Assembly: GCF_016765695.1 (NCBI RefSeq)
Contig: NZ_JAETGO010000034.1
Span: forward strand, 216,129 to 280,128
Source: Sporosalibacterium faouarense
GTDB lineage: Bacteria > Bacillota > Clostridia > Tissierellales > VENL01
Direction of reading: 5' to 3'
Length of the DNA stretch: 64,000 nt
Shown piece after piece: positions 44,014 to 53,297 of the stretch (positions within the stretch are counted from its first letter, which is position 1; each line of letters opens with the position of its first letter). Position numbers and translations under genes: made by a program. The notes under the pieces were generated by a model, which searched no databases, was not told where the DNA came from, and saw only the letters and a list, made by a program, of their open reading frames with translations.

Positions 44014-46101
44014 GTGAAGAAATATGAAGATGTTAGTGTAACCAATGATTTTACAAGATATAAGTATTTTATTCATGATCTGAATCTAGTCAATAAAGTG
44101 ACAAAGAGTGTTAAAGGGCTAGGGTTTATCCCGATAAAAACAACGGATGATTGTCCACCAAATCCTGAAGACATTGACTTCAAATCCAGTGGTGTCAATA
44201 TATATATTGCTTTGGAGGAAGCCAGTGTTAATTACAAAGAAGGGGATATTAGAGTAACGATTGATAATCTTGAACAGATGAAGATTACTAGCATTGATCG
44301 TTTTGAGAAAGGCCAGTTTAAAGTATATGAAGCGTTCAATAAACTTTATGAAGAAAGAAACGCTGATGACGGAAAATATACAATTAGAGAGCTGAGCGAC
44401 TATGCCTTAGAAGATCAAGCTTCTCAGAAACGTAAGTTTTTGATTACACTGATTGAAGAGCTTGAAAGTAATGGCTATTATAAAGTTTCAAGTGCAATTC
44501 GGTTATATGATAATCTTCTGGTTGGTAGAAAACGGTCAGCAAGTGCAAAGACGGGAAATTCTGACATAAAACCGAATAATGCCCCCCACGATGAAGAAGT
44601 TTTTGAAGATGATAATGAACAATATCAAATGTTTGCAGGACTCCTTAATTTTAATCCCAATCTCATTTTATATGGACCTCCAGGAACTGGTAAAACATAC
44701 GCAACCAGAAAGATTATAGACCATTTTGAAAATAAGTATTTTAAGACAGGTGGAAGCTATAAGGTGGCGGAAGTAGAAAATAGGGTCAAGACCATTACTT
44801 TTCATCAATCATATTCCTATGAGGAATTCATTGAAGGTATCAGACCGGTTCTGAATGATGATGATTCAGGAAAAGTGGGTTACAAGTTAGAAAATGGTCT
44901 GTTTAAGGAACTGTGCATAAATGCAGAGAAAGAGTTGATAAAGAGGCAGAATAATGCTGAGTATGTGGACATGATTCATTCTGAAAGTAATATATGGAAA
45001 GTATCATTAGGAGAAAGAAAATCAGACGATGTTTTTAATGAATGTATTAAAAGCGGTGATATTGCAATCAACTGGTTGGATCAACTTGATCTTAGTAATA
45101 TGACTTATGATGATATTTTAGCTGAACTTGGAGATGAAAGCGATTTTGGAAATAAGCCGACTCAGAATGCAAATTCAGTAAATTCTTTCGTAAATGATAT
45201 GACGGTTGGTGATATTGTTCTTGTTTATGACAGCCAACAGACTATTCGAATGATTGGTGTGATTAAAGCTGATTATAGATATGATACAAAATATAGTTAT
45301 AAACATAGAAGAAGTGTCGAGTGGTTTACAGAGCTTAGTTATCCCATAAACATCCATAAGTACAACGGATTTAAGAACTTGACATTGAAAACGATATATG
45401 AGTTATCACGTATTAGTATTTCCGATGTTATTGAAATGGTTACTCAAAACAGTTTGGTGAAACAAAGTCATGAGGACAAACGAGAAATTAAGCCTTACTA
45501 CATGATTATTGATGAAATCAATAGAGGTAATATTGCCAAAATCTTTGGTGAATTAATTACGCTCGTTGAACAAGACAAAAGAGGGAAGCTAAAGAGCTTG
45601 CTGCCTTACTCAAAAAAAGAATTCTCTGTACCAAGCAACTTGTTTATTATAGGGACAATGAACACAGCAGATAGATCAATAGCAGCAATAGATACGGCAT
45701 TAAGAAGACGTTTTACATTCGTTGAAATTGAACCGAATTCAGGAGTTCTGACGCAATATGATAATCCAATTATCAATGACACAGTTGATTTGACGAAGTT
45801 ATTAGATGCCATCAATGAAAAAGTCATGGATAAATATGATCGTGACCATAGAATTGGACATGCCTATTTTATGGGAATTGAATCGTTAAGCAATTTATAT
45901 CAAACATGGTATTACAAGATTCTGCCATTGCTTGGGGAATATTTCTATAATGATACTGAAACCCTTAAGTCAATTGTAGGTAAGAGTTTTTATGACCAAT
46001 ATGGTAATGTTAAATACCTTTCGCTACATAAAAAGGATGATGAACTTTCTGAATTTGAAGAAAAAATTATCGATATTTATAGGGTGAAAGATAATGGATG
46101 A
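44014..46101 (+). CDS. mcrB: McrB-type AAA+ GTPase with inserted EVE-like domain (5' truncated)
   Basis: 695 residues from GTG 44014. N-terminal DNA-recognition-like region (1-190), then a McrB AAA+ domain: Walker A YGPPGTGKTY near 220, SYEEFIEGIRP, Walker B MIIDEINRGNIAKIFGE near 498, sensor FIIGTMNTADRSIAAID and arginine finger ALRRRF. Between them, about 325-470, an insertion (NIWKVSLGERKSDD, GDIVLVYDS, MIGVIKADYRYD, YPINIH) looks like an EVE/PUA-type modified-base reader. The frame is open upstream to the ISL3 end (RIYFTINIDEVKKYEDV), with no ribosome-binding site near 44014, so the natural N-terminus was removed by ISL3. McrBC cuts methylated foreign DNA. Confidence 0.85.
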   Translation: MKKYEDVSVTNDFTRYKYFIHDLNLVNKVTKSVKGLGFIPIKTTDDCPPNPEDIDFKSSGVNIYIALEEASVNYKEGDIRVTIDNLEQMKITSIDRFEKGQFKVYEAFNKLYEERNADDGKYTIRELSDYALEDQASQKRKFLITLIEELESNGYYKVSSAIRLYDNLLVGRKRSASAKTGNSDIKPNNAPHDEEVFEDDNEQYQMFAGLLNFNPNLILYGPPGTGKTYATRKIIDHFENKYFKTGGSYKVAEVENRVKTITFHQSYSYEEFIEGIRPVLNDDDSGKVGYKLENGLFKELCINAEKELIKRQNNAEYVDMIHSESNIWKVSLGERKSDDVFNECIKSGDIAINWLDQLDLSNMTYDDILAELGDESDFGNKPTQNANSVNSFVNDMTVGDIVLVYDSQQTIRMIGVIKADYRYDTKYSYKHRRSVEWFTELSYPINIHKYNGFKNLTLKTIYELSRISISDVIEMVTQNSLVKQSHEDKREIKPYYMIIDEINRGNIAKIFGELITLVEQDKRGKLKSLLPYSKKEFSVPSNLFIIGTMNTADRSIAAIDTALRRRFTFVEIEPNSGVLTQYDNPIINDTVDLTKLLDAINEKVMDKYDRDHRIGHAYFMGIESLSNLYQTWYYKILPLLGEYFYNDTETLKSIVGKSFYDQYGNVKYLSLHKKDDELSEFEEKIIDIYRVKDNG

Positions 46102-47386
46102 AACAAAAATTATTCGGATATTTGAAGATCGACAAACAAAGGTTAATCTGACGGATCAGAGTATTAAAGACATTTTGCTTATGAAGAATGTTATTGGTGA
46201 AAACAATGTTGTTCTTCAGGCAGATGGTAAGTTGTTGGTTAGACATCATGTCGGATTTATTCAAATGAATAAGACAAGGTTATTGATTTATCCTAAAATA
46301 TCAAAATGGATGACCAGCGAGGATGGGTTTGAAAAATCTTTTAAGGTATTGATGAGATTACTTTCTTATTCAGGCTTTGAAGGTGTAAAAAATATACCAA
46401 CACCACAAAGCATGGATAAGTATAATGGTGATTTGCTAGAGTTATTTATTAGCTTATTTGTAGACGAATTATTGTTACAGTTCAAAAGAGATATTAACCG
46501 TGGGTATAATCATCATTTAGAAAACCAGACGTTCATTAAAGGCAAAGTAGATTTTGTAGAAACAGTAAAGAAAAACAGCTTTAAAAAGCACCTTCATTAT
46601 GTAAGGTATGACCAGTTCAGTGAAAATATATTACTGAATAGAGTTTTCAAATCAGTCATTCAAAACTTGATATCAAGAACGAATTCAAAGCGTAACAAAA
46701 TCAAGTTAAAACAATCTCTGCTTTGGCTTGAAGATGTAGAAGAGATGGCTCTTAATAATGAGATTTGGAAAAATGTAAAGTTCACTAGGCATAATTCGAA
46801 GTATGCACCTGCTTTTAATATGGCCAAGTTGTTTTATTATAATTCAAGCCCAAACTTAAATGCAGGTGATGAATATACCTTTAGCTTTTTAGTGCCGGTG
46901 AATCAGTTATTTGAACTGTATTTATATAAAGTGTTAAAGAAGCATTTGGTTAGAGATTTTGAGGTAAAGTATCAAAGTCCAATCAAGTATTTAGCGCACA
47001 GCGAAGATAATAATTACTTACAGCTCAGACCAGATATTACTTTTGTCAGTGGTAGTCGGGTGAAATATGTTGTTGATGCTAAGTATAAAGAGGTGCTTTA
47101 CGATGGAAAAGAACTAAGTGTTTCTCAGGCTGATATCTATCAGATGCTTGCTTATAGCGTCAGATATGAATGTGACAATATAGCTCTGATATATCCCCAA
47201 TTATTGACAGATGAGCAATGTGAAATCCTAATTCAAGAATTTGAAATACAAAACTATGACCGAGTGGTGTCTATAAAGCTTATTCAGGTTGATTTGGAAA
47301 ATGAACCAAGCCAGTTAGCCAGAGACTTGGCAAGTACTTTAGGCTATTGTAATGAAGGATATGAAGCGCCTATAGAAATTAGTTAA
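46094..47386 (+). CDS. mcrC: McrC-family nuclease subunit
   Basis: 430 residues. The C-terminal half has a PD-(D/E)XK nuclease core: RPDITFVSGSRVKYVVDAKYKE, with Asp, Asp and Lys in place, followed by DIYQMLAYSVRY. The N-terminal half (IYPKISKWM, LIYPKI) is the McrC scaffold that contacts McrB. Overlaps mcrB by 8 bases (ATG 46094 within ...AAGATAATGG), so it is translationally coupled. Intact, although mcrB may lack its N-terminus. Confidence 0.9.
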   Translation: MDETKIIRIFEDRQTKVNLTDQSIKDILLMKNVIGENNVVLQADGKLLVRHHVGFIQMNKTRLLIYPKISKWMTSEDGFEKSFKVLMRLLSYSGFEGVKNIPTPQSMDKYNGDLLELFISLFVDELLLQFKRDINRGYNHHLENQTFIKGKVDFVETVKKNSFKKHLHYVRYDQFSENILLNRVFKSVIQNLISRTNSKRNKIKLKQSLLWLEDVEEMALNNEIWKNVKFTRHNSKYAPAFNMAKLFYYNSSPNLNAGDEYTFSFLVPVNQLFELYLYKVLKKHLVRDFEVKYQSPIKYLAHSEDNNYLQLRPDITFVSGSRVKYVVDAKYKEVLYDGKELSVSQADIYQMLAYSVRYECDNIALIYPQLLTDEQCEILIQEFEIQNYDRVVSIKLIQVDLENEPSQLARDLASTLGYCNEGYEAPIEIS

Positions 47387-47407
47387 ATAGATCGGTGGTG
47401 ATGAAAC

Positions 47408-48451
47408 ATGGAAAAGAAAAGTCGTTTTGAAGGATGCCTTATCGGTGGAGCTATTGGAGATACTTTAGGTTGGCCTGTCGAATTCCTTAAACTTGATGAA
47501 ATAAAGAAAAAGTTCGGTGATAAAGGAGTTATTGAGATTGTCCATTCAGATTGTGGTAAGGCAGAAATAACGGATGATACTCAAATGACGATGTTTACTG
47601 CGGAAGGTATTCTTCGTGCTGAATCAAGATTAAGAAATAAAGGAATCTGTCATGCGCCTACGGTTATATATTTTGCATACCAGCGTTGGTTAACAACGCA
47701 AGGATATCCGAAGAAAGAGTCTTTAGACTGGATCTATGACGGGTGGTTAATGAATAGAAATGAGCTGTACGCAAGGAGAGCACCTGGAAATTCATGTATC
47801 ACTGCTCTTTTAAGCGATGATAAAGGAACTCTGCAAAATCCAATTAATAACAGCAAAGGCTGTGGTGCTGTTATGCGATCAGCACCGTTTGGATTATTTC
47901 TGGAAAAGAATAGTGCCTATGAGATTGCAAAGGAATCAGCAGCACTGACACATGGGCATCCAACCGGTTATATAACGGCCGGAGCATTAGCCTATATTAT
48001 TGCTGAGATAGTTGGTGGAACAGGATTACGAGAAGCTGTACTTAATGCGATTGAAAAACTGAGTTCGGAAAATAGCGGTATGGAATGCACAGAAAAACTT
48101 AGGCAGGCTTTAGATTTATCTGGAGCTGATATACCGGAATATAAAGCTATATTAGAAATCGGAGAAGGTTGGATTGCTGAAGAAGCATTAGGTATTAGTG
48201 TATTTTGTGCTTTAAGATATGAAACTGATTTTAGAAAAGCGCTTATAGCTTCAGTAAACCATGATGGCGATAGCGATAGCACAGGTTCGATAACTGGAAA
48301 CATCCTTGGTGTATTACTTGGCATTCAAAATATTCCACAAGAATGGCTTGAGTCAGTCGAGCTTTTTGAAGAAATTATCGAATTGGCGAACGACTTATTG
48401 TTAGGATATCAAGACAGTGATAGTTGGTGGAAAAAGTATCCTGGGTATTGA
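47408..48451 (+). CDS. ADP-ribosylglycohydrolase (DraG family)
   Basis: 347 residues with the two Mg2+-binding motifs of the family, TDDTQMTMFTAEGIL near residue 60 and HDGDSDSTGSITGNILG near 283, plus N-terminal GCLIGGAIGDTLGWPVEF and MRSAPFG. Enzymes of this family remove ADP-ribose from proteins, nucleic acids or small molecules. Such hydrolases occur in defence islands, sometimes as antitoxins; the target here is unknown. ATG 47408 follows CGGTGGTG, 21 bases after mcrC. Confidence 0.88.
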   Translation: MEKKSRFEGCLIGGAIGDTLGWPVEFLKLDEIKKKFGDKGVIEIVHSDCGKAEITDDTQMTMFTAEGILRAESRLRNKGICHAPTVIYFAYQRWLTTQGYPKKESLDWIYDGWLMNRNELYARRAPGNSCITALLSDDKGTLQNPINNSKGCGAVMRSAPFGLFLEKNSAYEIAKESAALTHGHPTGYITAGALAYIIAEIVGGTGLREAVLNAIEKLSSENSGMECTEKLRQALDLSGADIPEYKAILEIGEGWIAEEALGISVFCALRYETDFRKALIASVNHDGDSDSTGSITGNILGVLLGIQNIPQEWLESVELFEEIIELANDLLLGYQDSDSWWKKYPGY

Positions 48452-48530
48452 TAAATCCAGAGCATTATTGATATTTATGCTCAAGTAAATTCATTTAATC
48501 ATCTAACCCAAGAGAGGAGTGAAGGATAAG

Positions 48531-49232
48531 GTGATTTCAGAGAAGATTGTGATTGATAAGTTAGCTGAAAATGATATTGATGCTTTTGAAGTGGATACTT
48601 TAGATTCTCAACTAGAAACACTAATTGTACTTAAGAATAGTAATGTTGAAGAATTTCTCCGGTTCATTAAATCCCATGATATTACAACCGTGTTTTACAA
48701 CAAGGCATTTTATGATCCTGATATCTTTAAAATAACGGATGAAGAGATTAGCAGATTAGATGATGACTTACTTGAAGTACTGACAGATGAAATAGATATT
48801 TACAATACTCAAATAGATGATATTGATTTTTCTAGACCTATTCAAATAACTTACTTTGCATTATACCAAGGGCAAAAAGTTGGCTTTTTTGAAAGTGATT
48901 ATTGGCATTTTGATGAAGGATTGTTACTGGGAAAAGAAAAATATTTAGATTTGATCGATTCATATGAAAGTGTCATTGATGACGTGCTTGAAAGACGCAA
49001 AGAAACTGAAGAAAAGCTGAGATCAGATTTGGATACCTTAATATCTGAGGATGACCAGTTTTTGTTATGCACAAACCAAAGACTTAGATTAAGTTATATC
49101 CAGCAACTGTTAAATAAAAAGGATATGGGGCAATATCGGGAATTATTTATGCACGGTTCAGAATTCATTAATCCTCGTACAGCCCAAAACTATATTGATT
49201 TAGTATGGAAGAAGTTGAAAGTTTCAAAATAG
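48531..49232 (+). CDS. Acidic hypothetical protein in the defence operon
   Basis: 233 residues, strongly acidic (ISRLDDDLLEVLTDEIDIYN; LISEDDQF), no signal or membrane segment, mostly helical with a central beta stretch (ITYFALYQGQKVGFFESDYW). No family recognised. GTG 48531 is chosen over GTG 48519, which overlaps the AGGAG. 79 bases after the DraG gene, the widest gap in this operon. Confidence 0.7.
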   Translation: MISEKIVIDKLAENDIDAFEVDTLDSQLETLIVLKNSNVEEFLRFIKSHDITTVFYNKAFYDPDIFKITDEEISRLDDDLLEVLTDEIDIYNTQIDDIDFSRPIQITYFALYQGQKVGFFESDYWHFDEGLLLGKEKYLDLIDSYESVIDDVLERRKETEEKLRSDLDTLISEDDQFLLCTNQRLRLSYIQQLLNKKDMGQYRELFMHGSEFINPRTAQNYIDLVWKKLKVSK

Positions 49233-49266
49233 TTGTTAATTAGAACTTTGCAAAGGGGGAAGGGGA

Positions 49267-49839
49267 ATGGCAATCAACTATAAAAAATGTCCCAATTGTG
49301 GTTCGACTAATGTTCTTGGCATTTTATATGGAATGCCAACACATGAAGCCTTTCTAAAGGCTGAAGCAGGTGAAATAAACCTGGGAGGTTGCTGTATAAC
49401 GGATAGTGATCCTGAGTATTATTGTAAAGATTGTGAACATGAGTGGGATAAACAACAGGCAATTGATTATGCATATAACCAAATGGAATTGCTTATAGCT
49501 TCAGTTGGTGGATATTTTGGCGGTTATTATGAAGTAGAAATCAATTTAAAAAGTAGAGAATTGACATGGAAGCATTTTGGTGGAGGAAATGAAGAATCTT
49601 ATAGAAAAGTGTTTCGGAATACAACTGCTGATAAGCTGATTGAAGAGCTTAAACTTATTGATTTATTGAATTGGAAGTCTGAATATGTAGATCCACATAT
49701 TCTTGATGGAACCCAGTGGAGTATTGAAATCGTGAGAAAAGGACGAAATATTAAGAAGCATGGAAGTAATATGTATCCCGATGGGTGGGAACGCTTTTGT
49801 GAAATTATTCGAAAGATTTCCGGGAGAAAGTATGAATGA
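49267..49839 (+). CDS. Zinc-ribbon hypothetical protein
   Basis: 190 residues. The N-terminus carries two CxxC pairs (YKKCPNCGSTN; YYCKDCEHEW) about 45 residues apart, a zinc ribbon, with GGCC between them. The remainder (about 75-190) is an alpha/beta domain (GYYEVEINLKSRELTW, GTQWSIEIVRKGRN) with no recognised motif. ATG 49267 follows AAGGGGGAAGGGG. It may bind nucleic acid or a partner. Confidence 0.75.
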   Translation: MAINYKKCPNCGSTNVLGILYGMPTHEAFLKAEAGEINLGGCCITDSDPEYYCKDCEHEWDKQQAIDYAYNQMELLIASVGGYFGGYYEVEINLKSRELTWKHFGGGNEESYRKVFRNTTADKLIEELKLIDLLNWKSEYVDPHILDGTQWSIEIVRKGRNIKKHGSNMYPDGWERFCEIIRKISGRKYE

Positions 49840-49854
49840 TAAGGAGATTATGTA

Positions 49855-51060
49855 ATGAATGTAGAATTATTATTACAGGAATTATCATCAATATCGAAAA
49901 AATATGAATTAATAAGCCAAAAGACCGGCGGTTATTTCAACATATTTGAAATAACTAATATTTGGTCAGATGAAGTTATTATCTGCAGGGTATTACACGA
50001 AATTCTTTCGCCTGAAGGTACTCATTTTCAGGGCCATAAGTATTTAAAAGCATTTATCAAAGATGTTCTTAGAATTGAAATGCCTGAAACAGAGTTAAAA
50101 ACTGCAAAGGTATTTCGAGAATATAGAATTGATAATAATAGGCGCATTGATCTGGCTATTCAAACAATAAATTATTTTATTCCTATAGAGGTTAAAATAT
50201 TTGCGGGTGAACAAGTAAACCAATGCTTTGACTATTCAAAAGTTGCTAAGAATTCTACTGTTTATTATCTGACTAGATTTGGAGAGTATCCAAGTGAGTA
50301 TAGTGCAAATGGGTTAACTAAGTCTGAGGACGGCTACTTAGAAATCTCTTGTATTTCTTTTTCCGAGGATATTTTAAATTGGCTTGAAAGCTGCGTCTCT
50401 CAAACAGAGACGATCAAAATAGCTCAAATCCGTGAAGTGTTATTACAATTTATGATGATTATTCGTAAATTTACAAATCAGATGGAGGATGAAAAAGAAA
50501 TGGAAATATTAGATGTACTTATGAAAACACCAGAAAATATGAAGAGTGCCATAGCTATTCAAAATTGTGTTGACCAGGCTAGATTGAGCCAAATGAAGAA
50601 AATGTTTGCTAAGATCGAAGAGAAAATCGGTAGAACTAAGCTGGAAAATGAATATGATTACGCCTATAACGAATATAAGAAGTGCAATGATTTCTATAAA
50701 TATAAGTATTCAACCTATCCCGGAATTAGCTATGAGTATAAATCAAAAGTAAAACCTAATGTAGATATTTGGGTTCGTATTGAAATTGATAATCATATAT
50801 TTGTAGGCTACTGTTGTCCAGTAGACGGAAATTCTAGAAAGCAGGCATTAACAGAAGATGAAATTACAAAAATTCTAGGTGTTGAACCGTATATTGATAA
50901 TTGGTGGGCTTATTGGGAATATGCGCCAGAAGATAATGATGCGCTTAGCCCAGATTTTAAAGGGGCGAATGATCCTTATTTACAGCTTTTTGATGAAAGA
51001 GATTTGGAAGAGTTTACTACTAAGTGTGCTGACAAAGTAATTGAATTATTAGATAGATAA
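49855..51060 (+). CDS. PD-(D/E)XK nuclease superfamily protein
   Basis: 401 residues. The N-terminal half contains a PD-(D/E)XK core: WSDEVIICRVLHEILSPEG, then RRIDLAIQTINYFIPIEVKI, where D...E-V-K are the metal-binding and catalytic residues, followed by EQVNQCFDYSKVA. The C-terminal half is an alpha/beta domain ending in PYLQLFDERDLEEF. This plan resembles stand-alone defence nucleases. ATG 49855 follows AAGGAG, 15 bases after the preceding stop. Confidence 0.82.
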   Translation: MNVELLLQELSSISKKYELISQKTGGYFNIFEITNIWSDEVIICRVLHEILSPEGTHFQGHKYLKAFIKDVLRIEMPETELKTAKVFREYRIDNNRRIDLAIQTINYFIPIEVKIFAGEQVNQCFDYSKVAKNSTVYYLTRFGEYPSEYSANGLTKSEDGYLEISCISFSEDILNWLESCVSQTETIKIAQIREVLLQFMMIIRKFTNQMEDEKEMEILDVLMKTPENMKSAIAIQNCVDQARLSQMKKMFAKIEEKIGRTKLENEYDYAYNEYKKCNDFYKYKYSTYPGISYEYKSKVKPNVDIWVRIEIDNHIFVGYCCPVDGNSRKQALTEDEITKILGVEPYIDNWWAYWEYAPEDNDALSPDFKGANDPYLQLFDERDLEEFTTKCADKVIELLDR

Positions 51061-51092
51061 CAAATTAGAAAAAACTTTAAGGAGGGATGCTA

Positions 51093-51680
51093 ATGCTAGA
51101 AAAAGCAATACTTATAGCGACTAAAGCCCATAATGGGCAACTAGATAAGGGTGGTCAACCCTATATATTACATCCGTTAAGAGTTATGCAAAGCTGTAAT
51201 TCAGATTTAGAAAAAACATGTGCTATCTTACATGATGTTATTGAAGATACGAATATATCATTAAATGAGTTGAGAGAAGAAGGCTTTTCAGAGGAAGTTT
51301 TAGTAATCTTAGATTTATTGACGAAAAAAGAGGAAGAAGATTATAGTACATTTATTGATAGGATAAGTACAAATGAAACAGCATGTCGAGTCAAAATTGC
51401 TGATTTGCAGGATAACATGAATCTTTCACGTATTAAAAGCTCAATCATGGAAGATAAGAAACGAGTAGAAAAATACATGGATGCATTCGAAAGATTACAT
51501 GGGGTTCTATATCATAAAAAGGATAATTTTGAAGACTACTATGAAATTGAGATTAATGGTTGTATTACACTTCCTAAAATTGTAACTGAAGATCAATTCT
51601 ATGAAAAATTTATTGGGTTTATTGAAACAAATCACTGGTATTTTGGTGGTGGAATTAACATAGTTGAGGAGGAAGAATAA
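51093..51680 (+). CDS. HD-domain hydrolase (SpoT/MESH1-like)
   Basis: 195 residues. The first 130 match the HD hydrolase of (p)ppGpp-degrading enzymes: ATKAHNGQLDKGGQPYILHP, TCAILHDVIEDT (the HD pair) and RVKIADLQDNM. The synthetase domain is absent, so it resembles a small alarmone hydrolase; the last 60 residues (YYEIEINGCITLPKI) are an added domain of unknown role. ATG 51093 is six bases after AAGGAGGG; the ATG at 51087 abuts that site. In a defence context it could degrade a signal nucleotide. Confidence 0.85.
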   Translation: MLEKAILIATKAHNGQLDKGGQPYILHPLRVMQSCNSDLEKTCAILHDVIEDTNISLNELREEGFSEEVLVILDLLTKKEEEDYSTFIDRISTNETACRVKIADLQDNMNLSRIKSSIMEDKKRVEKYMDAFERLHGVLYHKKDNFEDYYEIEINGCITLPKIVTEDQFYEKFIGFIETNHWYFGGGINIVEEEE

Positions 51681-52163
51681 ATGGGTACATTCACAGCACA
51701 AATTTTAATTGGACACGATCATCGATATGGTGGTGGTATAATCCCGAGTCATGCAGTATTCTTGTCTGAAAATAGCAGGCCGGCGTGGATATTAAAGAAT
51801 CTGGATTTATTTGAAGAAGGGAATGAATCCGAATTCATTAGATGGATTCCAACTATTGATAATATGTTAGATGATGCCATGTTGTTGATAGGTGTCCATG
51901 TGATTAAAGATGAAGCTGTTATAAAAGCGGCAAGAGAATTTTGTAAGGTTGATAATTTGAATGATCTTGAGTTATATGAAGCCTTTACCTCGGAGGATTT
52001 ACAAACACTTTATGAGCTTGTTAGAACTACAAGAATTGAGTATAGCATTGCTTTAACTGTATTTAATGAGTCTCACATTATCAATCAATATAAGACACTA
52101 AATCAGTACGAGTGTAGAGCAAATGTATTTACCGTTACCCATAGCAATTATAAAAATAGGTGA
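51681..52163 (+). CDS. Hypothetical protein in the defence operon
   Basis: 160 residues, no family recognised. It opens TAQILIGHDHRYGGGIIPSH, which is rich in His and Gly, and continues as an alpha/beta domain without cysteines or membrane segments. The ATG follows the HD gene's TAA without any gap, and the site GAGGAGGAAG lies inside that gene, so the two are coupled and possibly functional partners. Confidence 0.7.
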   Translation: MGTFTAQILIGHDHRYGGGIIPSHAVFLSENSRPAWILKNLDLFEEGNESEFIRWIPTIDNMLDDAMLLIGVHVIKDEAVIKAAREFCKVDNLNDLELYEAFTSEDLQTLYELVRTTRIEYSIALTVFNESHIINQYKTLNQYECRANVFTVTHSNYKNR

Positions 52164-52171
52164 TGATTTTA

Positions 52172-52717
52172 ATGGACAAAATCGAATGCTGTATATCAGA
52201 ATTTAAAATAAATATTTTTGATCCTTCTAAGGATAAGGCTGAATTGATTCCTGATGACAAAGGTGTTTATTTGATAAGTGTTAAGAATATTAGTCAGTTA
52301 CCAGAGCAAATGAGAGATGTATTTTTTAATAGATTTAATGAGCGTGAAGTGCTTTATGTTGGATTGTCAGGTGGTAGAGGGTTAAGAAAACGTGATTATA
52401 GAAATCACTTTAATGGAACTGCAAGGAATTCAACGCTTAGAAAAAGCTTAGGCGTTTTATTTGGATACGAAAAAGTTCATAGCAGAAATGAATCTAAATC
52501 AATAAAATACAGATTCGATAATGACAGTGAGCAAGAGTTGAGTCGATGGATGAAAGCAAATCTAATGATGCATTATTGTACGGGGCTTGAGAATGTTGAG
52601 TTAATTGAATCTATGTTGATTCAAGCTTTTAATCCACCTCTGAACCTTGCAAAGAATAAAAACGAAACAAACAAAAAATTCAGACAATATTTAAGCAAAT
52701 TAAGATGCTCAATATGA
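52172..52717 (+). CDS. GIY-YIG-like endonuclease domain protein
   Basis: 181 residues. DDKGVYLISV and EVLYVGLSG form the GVY-YVG pair of a GIY-YIG fold; RKRDYRNHFNGTARNSTLRK supplies the Arg/His region and ELIESMLIQAFNPPLN the Glu and terminal Asn-Pro-Pro-Leu-Asn that close the active site. The pattern fits small GIY-YIG nucleases closely though not perfectly. Last gene of the operon; ATG 52172 follows TAGGTGAT. Confidence 0.75.
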   Translation: MDKIECCISEFKINIFDPSKDKAELIPDDKGVYLISVKNISQLPEQMRDVFFNRFNEREVLYVGLSGGRGLRKRDYRNHFNGTARNSTLRKSLGVLFGYEKVHSRNESKSIKYRFDNDSEQELSRWMKANLMMHYCTGLENVELIESMLIQAFNPPLNLAKNKNETNKKFRQYLSKLRCSI

Positions 52718-52756
52718 TTGTCTGAATGTGTGGTTAGTCGAAGTGAAATCATCAAT

Positions 52757-53263
52757 TTACATTGCTAAAAAATCACTTTTCAAATCCACCGGAATATTGA
52801 ATTGAAGACCAGCACTGTTCATAATCATAAGTTTAATAGCTAATAAATGTGTATCTGTTTCAAGTAGGCTTGCTGTTTCATAAAAATTATAGCCTAGCTG
52901 AAGCAGCGATATTATATCATGATCCGGTAATAAGATTTCGGCAGCAAAAATGTTTGCTTCATACTCTGGTTTGCTTTTCATATCATAGACAACGAATTCT
53001 TGCAAAGTATGACTTTTAGCTAAATGCCTATGTAGTTGATCGTGCCCTAATTCATGAGCACAAACAATTTTTTGCAATGGTTCACAAATCTGGTCATTAA
53101 TTATGATAAACCGATTATGTCCATCTCTTTTATAGAATCCTTTCAGTTTGCCAAGATCCATAAACAAAACATCAACATTTATGCAGGCAGCTATTTCAAA
53201 AGGGTTTCTGGTCTTATATTTCTTAATGAGTCTAGTTGAGCGGTTAATAATGTAATCGTTCAA
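52757..53263 (-). CDS. immA: ImmA/IrrE-family metallopeptidase
   Basis: 168 residues with the zinc motif CAHELGHDQLHRH and a following Glu (PEYEANIFAAEILLPD), the full HExxH...E set of ImmA/IrrE peptidases. In ICEBs1 ImmA cuts the repressor ImmR to release the element; here the repressor gene lies just upstream in the same operon. The start is TTG 53263 after GGGGGAGG (the ATG six bases upstream is out of frame). Confidence 0.88.
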   Translation of the reverse strand: MNDYIINRSTRLIKKYKTRNPFEIAACINVDVLFMDLGKLKGFYKRDGHNRFIIINDQICEPLQKIVCAHELGHDQLHRHLAKSHTLQEFVVYDMKSKPEYEANIFAAEILLPDHDIISLLQLGYNFYETASLLETDTHLLAIKLMIMNSAGLQFNIPVDLKSDFLAM

Positions 53264-53297
53264 AACATTCCTCCCCCTTAGAGAGATTCCTAGTAAA

